Below, piece by piece: positions 16,428-24,141 of a stretch of DNA of 50,876 nt. Position 1 is the first letter of the stretch. Each line of letters begins with the position of its first letter. The stretch is from NCBI GenBank assembly GCA_902810705.1, contig CADDYU010000011.1, positions 1-50,876 on the forward strand, given 5' to 3'. The DNA comes from Methylococcaceae bacterium (lineage in GTDB: Bacteria; Pseudomonadota; Gammaproteobacteria; Methylococcales; Methylococcaceae). The notes under the pieces were generated by a model that worked only from the letters and a program-made list of their open reading frames with translations, ran no database searches and had not been told where the DNA came from. The translations under genes were made by a program, and so were the position numbers.

Positions 16428-17162
16428 ATGACACGATCAAAGAAACGATTTGTCGTCATCGCGGCGTCGGCCGGATTACTCATTCCCGCCGCGGCCTTTG
16501 CCGACATCGTGTTCGATCCCACGAACTTCGCCGAGGCGGTTCTGCAAGTCGAACAAGAGGTACAGCTCGTTGACCAATTCAAGCAGCAGATTCAGAACGA
16601 GCTTTCTATGCTCCAGAATTGGGGCTACAGCCAACTCGCCGGCATCCTCCAAAGCATGAACGTCTGGCAACAGGTGTTCGGGCAGGCCGGCACGACCTAC
16701 TCCTCCACCGATCCGGGCGGCGCGCTCAACGAGCAGTATCCGCCCAACCCCGGCGACTACGCCACCACCTCCGACGCCGACATCGCCGCGATGCGCGGCG
16801 GATGGGACCAGCAAGAGCGGCAGGTGTTGATCGAGAACCGGACGGTGCAGAACGACACTTATCTGAGCCTCGAACCGACGGCGCAGCGGATCGGTCAATA
16901 CGTCGAGAAATCCAATTCCGCGCCTGGCGCGACGGCGGCGGTGCAAGCCGGCAACGAAGAGGTTGCGACGCTCGTCGCGCAGCTCCAGGCGATGCAGGCC
17001 CAGGAAATCTCAGACGCGCGCGGGGACGTGCAGCGCGACGCGCAGCAGCAGGCGGAGGAAGCGTACGGCGAGCAGCAGCGCCAGGCGGTCCGCGGCAGTT
17101 GGGATAGCCCGCAGCCGCCGAGCACGTCACTCGTGAACGCGTTCCCAACGGCCAATCAGTGA
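16428..17162 (+). CDS. TrbJ-like protein, second copy
   Basis: The 244-residue product is a paralogue of the preceding gene: a signal peptide (ending AAAFADIVFDPTN), coiled-coil helices (VEQEVQLVDQFKQQIQNEL), the shared QERQVLIENRTVQNDTY segment and the same kind of C-terminal helix with a SWDSPQPPS end. FDPTNFAEAVLQ is typical of TrbJ. It is therefore a VirB5-type pilus-tip or adhesin candidate. Two TrbJ-like genes in tandem suggest duplication and perhaps different partners on recipient cells. No ATPase or enzyme motif is present. Confidence 0.85.
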   Translation: MTRSKKRFVVIAASAGLLIPAAAFADIVFDPTNFAEAVLQVEQEVQLVDQFKQQIQNELSMLQNWGYSQLAGILQSMNVWQQVFGQAGTTYSSTDPGGALNEQYPPNPGDYATTSDADIAAMRGGWDQQERQVLIENRTVQNDTYLSLEPTAQRIGQYVEKSNSAPGATAAVQAGNEEVATLVAQLQAMQAQEISDARGDVQRDAQQQAEEAYGEQQRQAVRGSWDSPQPPSTSLVNAFPTANQ

Positions 17163-17190
17163 TTCGCAGGAGCGAAGGGAGACAAGGCCC

Positions 17191-18339
17191 ATGATGGGAA
17201 TTCTGGCTGATATCGGCAACGGCGGCCCCGATCTGCTCAACGACGTGGCCAACCAGTACATCCAGGCGATCAACAACGGATTCGGCCTGATCAGCGCGGA
17301 CGTGAGCCGGATTCTCAACGTGCTGATCGTGCTGAGCATCTTCTGGTCGGCGGCCCTGTGGGCGCTGAGCGACGATCACGTCATCGCTCATTTTGCCCGC
17401 AAGATCGTTTATATCGGCCTGTTCGCCTGGATCATCCACAACTGGCAGGTTCTGACGGACAAGCTGGCGTCGTCGTTCATGGATCTCGGCCTTAAGGCCG
17501 GCGGATTTGACGGCCCCAGCTACTACACCTCGCAGCCGGGCAACATCGCGTTCCTCGGATATACCACCGCGCAGCCCTTGCTCGATCAGATCAGCCGGCT
17601 CACCGGACCAGTGGCGTTCTTCAAAAACATCGTCGAGATCATTTTCCTCGCTTTGGCGGTCGTCGCGATCATCGCCGCATTCTGCGTCATCACCGTGCAG
17701 GTCGTGCTGGCGCTGCTGACCTTCAAGTTTGGAACGCTAGCGGCCTTCGTCCTCGTGCCGTTCGCGGTGCTATCCAAAACCGCGTTCATTGCCGAGCGGC
17801 CCTTGGGCTGGGTGGTGGGATCGGGGGTGCGCCTGATGGTGCTGACGCTGGTGCTCGGGGTGGGCAACAACATTTTTCAGTCGCTCAAGATGCCCGCGGG
17901 CAGCACCGTTACGATCTATCAATCATTTTGCATTGCCCTGGCCGCGATTCTCCTGATGGTCCTGTCGATGGTCGCGTCGCGCTTGGCGAGCGACCTGATC
18001 ATCGGCGGACCAAGCCTGGGCGTCGGAACCGCCGTGAACCAAATGGCGGTGGCCTACAACACCAGCGTCGGCGCCGCCACGTCGCGTCCCGCGGTGATTG
18101 CCGTGAAAGCCGCCTCCGTCGTTCCGACCAAAGGGGCCGCCGCCGTCGGTTGGGCGGGCAAGGCAGTCTACGGCGGTGCGCGCCGTCTCGTTGGCGCCGG
18201 CGCTGCGACAACAGCATCGGCCGTTCCCGCCGCGGCGTCGAAGTCCTCCCCATCCAGCACCGGCCTGGCCAGCCGCCTGCCCGGCCCGAAGACGCCGCCA
18301 ACCGGGAAAGGCAACTCCTCTGGAGGGTCCGTCGCATGA
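17191..18339 (+). CDS. trbL: TrbL/VirB6-family channel protein
   Basis: The 382-residue polytopic membrane protein has about six hydrophobic segments between residues 35 and 275 (ILNVLIVLSIFWSAALWAL, AVVAIIAAFCVITVQVVLALL, LGVGNNIFQ region, ILLMVLSMVASRLASDLIIG) and a soluble C-terminal tail rich in Ala, Ser, Pro and Gly. This is the layout of TrbL/VirB6, which forms part of the inner-membrane transfer channel. The stop overlaps the next start (ATGA), so translation is coupled to trbF. Confidence 0.92.
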   Translation: MMGILADIGNGGPDLLNDVANQYIQAINNGFGLISADVSRILNVLIVLSIFWSAALWALSDDHVIAHFARKIVYIGLFAWIIHNWQVLTDKLASSFMDLGLKAGGFDGPSYYTSQPGNIAFLGYTTAQPLLDQISRLTGPVAFFKNIVEIIFLALAVVAIIAAFCVITVQVVLALLTFKFGTLAAFVLVPFAVLSKTAFIAERPLGWVVGSGVRLMVLTLVLGVGNNIFQSLKMPAGSTVTIYQSFCIALAAILLMVLSMVASRLASDLIIGGPSLGVGTAVNQMAVAYNTSVGAATSRPAVIAVKAASVVPTKGAAAVGWAGKAVYGGARRLVGAGAATTASAVPAAASKSSPSSTGLASRLPGPKTPPTGKGNSSGGSVA

Positions 18340-19133
18340 GCATTCCGAAAACGAATTTGAGCTACGGCAGAAGCGCGGGCGGTGACGTCAACGATCACAA
18401 TCCCTACGCCCGCGCCGCCGCGGCCTGGGACGAGCGGATCGGATCGGCGCGGGTGCAGGCCCGCAACTGGCGCTACATCGCGTTCGCGTCGATGCTCCTG
18501 GCCCTGATCTCGACCAGCGGCGCGGTCATCCTGGGCGTCAAGAAGCAGGTCGCGACCTACGTCGTGGAAGTGGACAAGGCGGGGATGCCGGGACGCATCA
18601 CGCTGGCGAGCGAACCGTACCGACCCGACGCCGCCCAGGTCGGGTACTTCGTCGGCGACGTCGTACGCCTGGTGCGCGAGCGGCCGCTGGACCCGGTGGT
18701 GATGCGCCAGCAATGGACTAAGGCGTATCAGTTCCTCGCCGGCCCCGCGGTCAACGCAATGAACGAATACGCCGCCACGGACAGTGGCTTAAAGCCCGTT
18801 CCCGGCCAAGGTGCCACCGCCCGCACGGTGGAAATCAGCAACATCCTCCAGAAAGCCAATGACAGCTACCAGGTGCGCTGGGTGGAGACGACCTATTCCA
18901 GCGGCCTGCGGCGCTCGCGCGAAGAGTACACGGGCTTGTTCCAGGTGAAGTTGATCCCGCCGCGCGACGAAGGCGACTCATTCAAGAATCCGATCGGCGT
19001 CTACATCGTCAACTTCACCTGGGGCCGGGAATTCTCTGGTCCGGTGGTTCGCGATGAAGGTCCGCGCCCGGCGAATCCGCCGAGTCCCGCTGCCGCCAAT
19101 CCAACGCCCTCTCAATCGGGAGATAGACCATGA
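18336..19133 (+). CDS. trbF: TrbF/VirB8-family T4SS protein
   Basis: The 265-residue protein has a short cytoplasmic N-terminus with NPYARAAAAWDERIG, typical of TrbF, one membrane helix at about 47-66, and a periplasmic VirB8-like domain (YVVEVDKAGMPGRI, MRQQWTKAYQFLAG, ISNILQKANDSYQVRW, YTGLFQVKLIPP, NPIGVYIVNFTW). VirB8 scaffolds the channel in the periplasm. The ATG at 18336 overlaps the trbL stop. The end overlaps the trbG start by ATGA, so the three are tightly coupled. Confidence 0.93.
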   Translation: MSIPKTNLSYGRSAGGDVNDHNPYARAAAAWDERIGSARVQARNWRYIAFASMLLALISTSGAVILGVKKQVATYVVEVDKAGMPGRITLASEPYRPDAAQVGYFVGDVVRLVRERPLDPVVMRQQWTKAYQFLAGPAVNAMNEYAATDSGLKPVPGQGATARTVEISNILQKANDSYQVRWVETTYSSGLRRSREEYTGLFQVKLIPPRDEGDSFKNPIGVYIVNFTWGREFSGPVVRDEGPRPANPPSPAAANPTPSQSGDRP

Positions 19134-20134
19134 ATCGTCACCGGCCCTTGATGTTCTTTGTTTCGGTCCTCGCCTGCATCGTGGGCGGGTGCGCATCCGA
19201 GGAAACACCGAGCATGGTGGTCATGCCCGACTCGCGCTTGGTGGCGGCGGCGCGACTGCCGGACGATTCCGACCCGGCCCTGCCCAAGATCGTCGAGGTG
19301 AAGGTGCCGGTGCCGACGCCGCAGCTTCGGCCGGTCGAGCCGAGTCCAGCGACCAAGCCTTCACTTTCCGGTTCGGCGGCAATCGCGGCCGCCAAGACTG
19401 GCGCGACGACTCAGCCGACGACGGATGGCTTTCTCAACGCCATCCAGTATTACGACTACGCGCCCGGCGTCGTCTACACCGCCGTCACGACACCCGGCTT
19501 CGTGACGACGATCGGCCTGCGCTCGGGGGAAAAACTGATCACCGCCGCGGCCGGAGACACGACGCGGTGGATCGTAGACAGCGTCGAGTCGGGCGGCGGC
19601 CATTCCCCGCAGACGTTGATCCTGGTCAAGCCGCGCAAGGCGGGACTGCAAACCAACCTGCTGATTACCACGGACCAGCGCGTCTATACGCTGGACCTGA
19701 CCAGCACGGACTCCGGCACCTATCACACGATGATCGCCTGGAACTATCCCTTCGGCGATGCGGTCGTCATCCGCAATCAGGTGGCGGAGCAGCAGGCATT
19801 GGTTCGAGCAACGGTCGCAACCGGATTGGATCTGGCCAAGGCCAACTTCAATTACCTGGTCCTGCGCCAAAAGCACTGCCCGACGCCGCCGTGGTGTCGG
19901 TTGCGGGCGTTCGACGATGGGCAGAAGACCTACATCCAATTCCCGCCCAAAGTCACCGTCACCGAAGCGCCGCCGCTGTTCATCCTGGGGCGCAACGGCG
20001 ATTCGCAGCTCGTGAACTACCGCGTCAAGGGCGACTGGTACATCGTGGACCGGCTCTTTGGCAAAGCGGAGCTGCGCATCGGCCAAGCCCCGCAGACGGT
20101 GGTGGCAGTCGTGCGGGCGGATGTCCAGAAATAG
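19130..20134 (+). CDS. trbG: TrbG/VirB9-family lipoprotein
   Basis: The 334-residue protein has a lipoprotein signal (VLACIVGGCAS, Cys at 21) and a Pro-rich linker, then a VirB9/CagX domain with VYTAVTTPGFVTTIGLRSGE and a C-terminal beta domain (VTVTEAPPLFILGRNGDSQL, VKGDWYIVDRLFGKAELRIG). TrbG forms part of the outer-membrane core complex with TrbI. Translation is coupled to trbF through a 4-base overlap. Confidence 0.93.
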   Translation: MNRHRPLMFFVSVLACIVGGCASEETPSMVVMPDSRLVAAARLPDDSDPALPKIVEVKVPVPTPQLRPVEPSPATKPSLSGSAAIAAAKTGATTQPTTDGFLNAIQYYDYAPGVVYTAVTTPGFVTTIGLRSGEKLITAAAGDTTRWIVDSVESGGGHSPQTLILVKPRKAGLQTNLLITTDQRVYTLDLTSTDSGTYHTMIAWNYPFGDAVVIRNQVAEQQALVRATVATGLDLAKANFNYLVLRQKHCPTPPWCRLRAFDDGQKTYIQFPPKVTVTEAPPLFILGRNGDSQLVNYRVKGDWYIVDRLFGKAELRIGQAPQTVVAVVRADVQK

Positions 20135-20150
20135 AAGGAGCGGCCGTGCC

Positions 20151-21434
20151 ATGAATCCAACGCTCAATCCCAACACCGGACAACGCGACGCGCAAGGCGG
20201 AAGCAACGGCGAACACGTGGACTTGGTCCACCCTGCGCTGCCGCCGGTGACGCGCGTGAGTCGGCGGGCGGTGATGCTCGCCGGCGTATTCGGCGCATCG
20301 CTCGGGCTGGTCATCCTTGTGCTCGGCTTCGGTCAGCGCGCCGGAGCGCAAAAGGATGCGGCGGCGCAAGAGAATGCCATTCGTCCCTCCGGCCCGATCG
20401 ACTCCATCAAGGGATTGCCGAAAGACTACAGCTTCGACATTGGGCCGGCGAGTTACGCCACGGCACAGACCGGGCCCGCCACGCGCCCGGCGGGATTGTC
20501 GCCGCAAGAACAGGCGCTCGCCGAAGAAATGCGTCGGCTCGCGGAACTGCGGCGGAAACTGCTGGAACAACAGCAGAAGGAACAGCAGCAGGCGCTAGAT
20601 TCACCGTTGATCTTCGCCGGCGCCAAGCCGACGGCCCATTCCTCGGCAGCGAGTCCGACAACCGCGCCGGCGGCGCCCGTGGCCGGCACTTTCACTCCAT
20701 CATTTCGCGGTGGTGCAGGCGATCCGCTGCAAATGTTTGGGCCGCCCGCGCCCACGTCGCTCGGGACGGTCCCGCAGAATCACCAGCGCGACAAGGAGGC
20801 ATTCCTGACCGACGCCGCGGCGATCGAGCCGTACCTGAACAAGCCGCTGCTCAAGCCAATCTCCGCCTACGAGGTGAAAGCCGGCAGCATCATCCCCGGC
20901 GCGCTGCTGACGGCGATCAATACAGACCTGCCGGGGCAAGTGATCGGACAGGTGACGGAGAACGTGTTCGACACCGTCACCGGGCACTACCTGCTGATCC
21001 CACAAGGGTCGAGGCTCCTGGGCAAATACCAAAGCCTCGTCACGAATGGCCAGAACCGCGCGCTAGTGGCCTGGCAGCGGCTGATCTATCCCAACGGCAA
21101 CTCTATCGTGCTCGACGGAATGCCGGGGACGGACGAGGCTGGGATGGCGGGATTGCAGGACCGCGTGGATTACCATCTGGACAAGCTCGCCGAAGCGACG
21201 GCGTTGACGACAGCCATCGCCTACGGCGGGAACCTCGCCCGCAATCCCCGCAGCACCAACGGCTACGGCGGCTCCGATGTGGTGGGCGACACGGTGGCGC
21301 AGCAGGCCAACCGCATCGGCGAGAAGATCATCGACCGCGAGTTGGACGTGCAACCCACGATCACGATTCGCGCCGGCTGGCCGCTGCGCGTGCTGGTGAA
21401 CAAGGACATGATTCTGGAGCCATATCAACCGTAA
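20151..21434 (+). CDS. trbI: TrbI/VirB10-family T4SS protein
   Basis: The 427-residue protein has a cytoplasmic N-terminus, one membrane helix at about 40-60 (MLAGVFGASLGLVILVLGF), a Pro/Gln-rich linker with a coiled coil (LAELRRKLLEQQQKEQQQ), and the VirB10/TrbI beta-barrel domain with LLKPISAYEVKAGSIIPGAL, VFDTVTGHYLLIPQGSRLLG and ILEPYQP at the end. VirB10 spans both membranes and senses energy from the ATPases. GAAGGAG lies 10 bases upstream of the ATG. The gene order G-I-DUF2274 is that of Tn4371-like ICEs. Confidence 0.95.
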   Translation: MNPTLNPNTGQRDAQGGSNGEHVDLVHPALPPVTRVSRRAVMLAGVFGASLGLVILVLGFGQRAGAQKDAAAQENAIRPSGPIDSIKGLPKDYSFDIGPASYATAQTGPATRPAGLSPQEQALAEEMRRLAELRRKLLEQQQKEQQQALDSPLIFAGAKPTAHSSAASPTTAPAAPVAGTFTPSFRGGAGDPLQMFGPPAPTSLGTVPQNHQRDKEAFLTDAAAIEPYLNKPLLKPISAYEVKAGSIIPGALLTAINTDLPGQVIGQVTENVFDTVTGHYLLIPQGSRLLGKYQSLVTNGQNRALVAWQRLIYPNGNSIVLDGMPGTDEAGMAGLQDRVDYHLDKLAEATALTTAIAYGGNLARNPRSTNGYGGSDVVGDTVAQQANRIGEKIIDRELDVQPTITIRAGWPLRVLVNKDMILEPYQP

Positions 21435-21448
21435 TTGGAGTACATCCG

Positions 21449-21730
21449 ATGGCTGAGATTTTACTCCCGGCGTTCCACATCACGACGACCCGCCGTCTGA
21501 ACGTGGAAGTTCATCACGAGCTGGCAACGGATCTGGATCGCTACAGGGCGTTCTACAAGCAGAGCTATGGCGCCGACGTTTCCGAAGCTGACCTGCTTCG
21601 CGAGATGGCCCGCCGCTTCATGGAGTCGGATCGGGAGTTTCAGAGCTTCAAGGTCGGTTCCCGCTCGCGGCCGCGCGGTTCCCGGCGTTCGGCGGCGGCG
21701 GCGCAAGCAACGGAGGCTATCGCAAAATGA
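21449..21730 (+). CDS. DUF2274-family protein downstream of trbI
   Basis: The 93-residue protein matches by eye the DUF2274 pattern: a central LATDLDRYRAFYKQSYGADV, then LLREMARRFMESDREFQSFK. This family almost always follows trbI in Trb-type integrative elements and looks like a small DNA-binding or assembly protein. The C-terminus is basic and Ser/Arg-rich. The end overlaps the next start (ATGA), indicating translational coupling. Its biochemical role is unknown. Confidence 0.85.
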   Translation: MAEILLPAFHITTTRRLNVEVHHELATDLDRYRAFYKQSYGADVSEADLLREMARRFMESDREFQSFKVGSRSRPRGSRRSAAAAQATEAIAK

Positions 21731-22020
21731 TCTCGGTGACAGCGACATTCGCGGTGCTCAAGCAGCAAGCCTCACCTGCCACAATGCAGGTCGTGACGGT
21801 TCTCACCGATCTGGCGGACATCCGGCCGCACGACGCGCTGGCGCCGGCACTGCCGACGTATGCCGAAGCCGTCCGCATCGCGACCGAGCGCGGTTTATCG
21901 CGCGACCCGCGGATCGGATACCTCAAGAAGTTCGGCATTGCCGAATTCGTGCCCGTTTGCGAGCGCATCGTTCTCGGCTGTGCCGAAGAACTCGATTCGC
22001 TCGCGGCGGCGATGGTCTAA
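21727..22020 (+). CDS. Small unknown protein in the transfer operon
   Basis: The 97-residue protein is not recognised. It is moderately hydrophobic, with a beta-like start (MISVTATFAVLKQQ), VVTVLTDLADIRPHDALAPAL, and a helix VPVCERIVLGCAEELDSLAAAM that contains two cysteines. There is no signal peptide or membrane helix. It overlaps the DUF2274 gene by 4 bases and is followed 30 bases later by another small gene. The coupling shows that it belongs to the conjugation operon, perhaps as an accessory or regulatory factor. Confidence 0.6.
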   Translation: MISVTATFAVLKQQASPATMQVVTVLTDLADIRPHDALAPALPTYAEAVRIATERGLSRDPRIGYLKKFGIAEFVPVCERIVLGCAEELDSLAAAMV

Positions 22021-22050
22021 CGAGCGGATACATTCAACCGGAGGTGCCCT

Positions 22051-22344
22051 ATGGCACAAGCAACTCAAGAGCGACAGCAGACCAAGACTTCGAATCGTCC
22101 CGTTCACACGATCCGATACGGGACGATCCAAGCCGCGATCTGGCGCAACGTGGTGGACAACGGCAACGCCAGCCGCCCGATGTACAGCGTCACGTTCAGC
22201 CGCTCGTACAAGGACAGCGACAACAACTGGAAAGACAGCACGAGTTTTGGCGCGGAGGACTTGCTGCTCGTGGCGAAAGCCGCGGACGAGGCACATAGTT
22301 GGATCGCGCGGCAGAAATCTGTCGACGCCAATACTCCCGTGTGA
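22051..22344 (+). CDS. Small conserved ICE protein of unknown function
   Basis: The 97-residue protein has the recurrent pattern HTIRYGTIQAAIWRNVVDNG, then MYSVTFSRSYKDSDNNWKD and FGAEDLLLVAKAADEAHSWI. This family of small proteins is frequent on plasmids and ICEs and looks like a single beta-rich domain that might bind single-stranded DNA, but this is not shown. A truncated relative lies at 42753-42932, so the element family has carried more than one copy. GGAGGTG precedes the start. It ends the contiguous transfer operon. Confidence 0.8.
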   Translation: MAQATQERQQTKTSNRPVHTIRYGTIQAAIWRNVVDNGNASRPMYSVTFSRSYKDSDNNWKDSTSFGAEDLLLVAKAADEAHSWIARQKSVDANTPV

Positions 22345-22447
22345 CGGTGCCGACGAATTGAATCCGCCGTGGATCGCGCAGAGGATTTCATCAGTTTGCC
22401 GCGTGGCGGTTAGACTCAGCGCCATTCGATTGAGAAGAGTAAATCGT

Positions 22448-23032
22448 ATGGCCCGAGGCATCAGCGATCATCCGGATTTCGACCAACTGCTCCGTCGCAT
22501 CACGACGCTCGTTGCGCACGCCGGATCGCTGCGCGACGTGGTGTTCCGATGCAGCGAGCCGACCTACGCCACCAAGGATGATTTGCTGACGGGCGAAGGG
22601 AGCCGAAAACACGGTGGCCGATGGAATCCGCCATCGTCGTTCGCCACGGTGTACGCCGCCTTCTCCGACACGACGGCGTTAGCGGAGTCCAAAGCCCACT
22701 TCCTCTACTACGGCCTCGATCCCGCAGACGCATTGCCACGCACGATCGTGGCTGTGGACGTCAAGCTTGCCAAGATTCTTGATCTGACCGATGGCACGGT
22801 CCGCAAGACTCTTGGCGTCTCGGCCACTCGGATGCGCGGCGACGACTGGCGGAAGCTGAACCGCCATGGCGCTGAATCTCTCACGCAAGCCATTGGGCGA
22901 GCCGGGTACGAGAGCGGCTTGGAGGGGCTGATGGTGCCCGCCTGTGACGGCGGAAAGAATGTGGTGTGGTTTCCGGGCAATCTGCGGGGGACGTCAAAAG
23001 CCACGATTCGGAATGTTCGTAAACTGGGCTGA
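22448..23032 (+). CDS. RES-domain toxin
   Basis: The 194-residue protein has the RES fold signature: VVFRCSEP, the HGGRWNPPSSFATVYAAFSD region, ALAESKAHFLYYG and VVWFPGNLRG near the end. RES toxins degrade NAD+ and stop growth. The conserved Arg and Glu lie in FRCSEP and LAESKAHF. An Xre/ParS-type antitoxin gene follows 93 bases later, the reverse of the usual order (antitoxin first). ATG 22448 was chosen because the upstream frame overlaps other genes. Confidence 0.88.
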   Translation: MARGISDHPDFDQLLRRITTLVAHAGSLRDVVFRCSEPTYATKDDLLTGEGSRKHGGRWNPPSSFATVYAAFSDTTALAESKAHFLYYGLDPADALPRTIVAVDVKLAKILDLTDGTVRKTLGVSATRMRGDDWRKLNRHGAESLTQAIGRAGYESGLEGLMVPACDGGKNVVWFPGNLRGTSKATIRNVRKLG

Positions 23033-23056
23033 AACCGCAGGTTGTCGGGACCAACA

Positions 23057-23083
23057 TGAAATATTTCCTGAAATAATTTGACT
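23057..23083 (+). promoter_or_regulatory. Possible operator and -35 for the Xre antitoxin gene
   Basis: Two 12-base units, TGAAATATTTCC (23057-23068) and TGAAATAATTTG (23069-23080), stand in tandem with 9 of 12 positions identical; the first contains the palindrome GAAATATTTC. TTGACT at 23078-23083 could be a -35, with GAAAAT 17 bases later as a poor -10. This would let the antitoxin be made separately from the toxin upstream. Confidence 0.35.
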
Positions 23084-23125
23084 TGGGCCCGGCGACTGCC
23101 GAAAATACCTCAAGAGGTGATTCCA

Positions 23126-23461
23126 ATGGCCGTCGCAACCACCAATCGAATCGAAACCCTGCGGCACAAACTCGACGTGACCCAAAAAGTCATGGCTCGC
23201 ATCCTGGGCGTCACCGAGCGGACGATCATCGACCTAGAAGCAGGCCGGCCGCTGTCCGAGGGGATCGGCCGGCGCGTGACCGAATTGGATCGGCTGCAAC
23301 GCGATCTAAGCAAGGTGGTGCGGTCGCAGGCGATCGGGCAATGGCTGACCGAGCCCAACGACGCCTTCGACGGCGATGCGCCCGCCGACCTAATCGCCAA
23401 GGGCAAAGTAGATTTGCTGTGGAGGATGATTTTTGACCTGCGTTCGGGAGTATCGAGCTGA
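23126..23461 (+). CDS. Xre/MbcA/ParS-type antitoxin
   Basis: The 111-residue protein has an Xre-like helix-turn-helix (TQKVMARILGVTERTIIDLEAG) and then the ParS/MbcA toxin-binding domain (GRRVTELDRLQRDLSKVVR, IGQWLTEPNDAFDG, WRMIFDLRSG). This is the standard partner of RES toxins; the antitoxin binds and inhibits the toxin and represses transcription. AAGAGGTGA lies just before the ATG at 23126. It follows the toxin gene after a gap that may hold its own promoter. Confidence 0.9.
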   Translation: MAVATTNRIETLRHKLDVTQKVMARILGVTERTIIDLEAGRPLSEGIGRRVTELDRLQRDLSKVVRSQAIGQWLTEPNDAFDGDAPADLIAKGKVDLLWRMIFDLRSGVSS

Positions 23462-23505
23462 ACCGGACAACGCCCCCATCCCGCAGGGCAGGAACCCGCG
23501 GGACA

Positions 23506-23883
23506 TTACGCGGGTACGCGGTGTAACTCAATCGTCACTGCCGCCGCAATTTCGTCTAACGTGGCCTTGCCTTTGACGAGGATGGAATTCACCTTGAGAT
23601 TCCGTGCCCGCTCAACGGCAGGGCTGTCCGGAAGCCCGGTCAGGACGATGACCGGTAACGATTGAAGGCGGAGATACGAGCGGATGATTTCGAGGAACCC
23701 GCCGCCGTCCATTTCCGGCATGAAGAGGTCGAGAATCACTAGGTCGGGTATCCGTGCAAGGACTGCGGCAAGCGCCTCCTTGCCGTTTCCGACGCACGTC
23801 ACCTGATGGCCTTTGCCTTCCAAAAAGCGGCAGAGAAGTTCGCGTCCGTCTTCGTTGTCATCGACGATGAGTAGGTTGGCCAT
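23506..23883 (-). CDS. Single-domain response regulator (receiver only)
   Basis: The 125-residue product is one REC domain: the acidic pair in LLIVDDNEDGRELL, the phosphoacceptor Asp in DLVILDLFMPEMDG, Thr in VIVLTGLPD, and the switch Lys in ILVKGKATLDE. There is no output domain, so it would act by protein-protein contact or as a phosphate relay. The start at 23883 (MANLLIVDDN) was preferred because the longer frame adds an unrelated leader. It sits between the convergent RES/Xre unit and trbB. The nearest kinase is the hybrid histidine kinase at 39978, but a link is speculative. Confidence 0.9.
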   Translation of the reverse strand: MANLLIVDDNEDGRELLCRFLEGKGHQVTCVGNGKEALAAVLARIPDLVILDLFMPEMDGGGFLEIIRSYLRLQSLPVIVLTGLPDSPAVERARNLKVNSILVKGKATLDEIAAAVTIELHRVPA

Positions 23884-24141
23884 CTCGTGTCGGAGATTAT
23901 CATCCACAGCAAAAAAATTGAACGGACAAAATCCGGAGACGTGAGCGTTTCGAGAACCGTTCGGCAGCAACCAAATGCCAGCTCCGAACGGCAGAAAATA
24001 GATGCATCTTCGTCCTTGGCGATCTTACGACTGGCTGGGATTTCGCGATGGCCGATCAATTTAGCTGACGTGCGCTCGGATTCGGCGCAATCCTCGAAAG
24101 GTGCCCGCACGAGGATCTGCGAATGCCCTGTCAAACATGCT

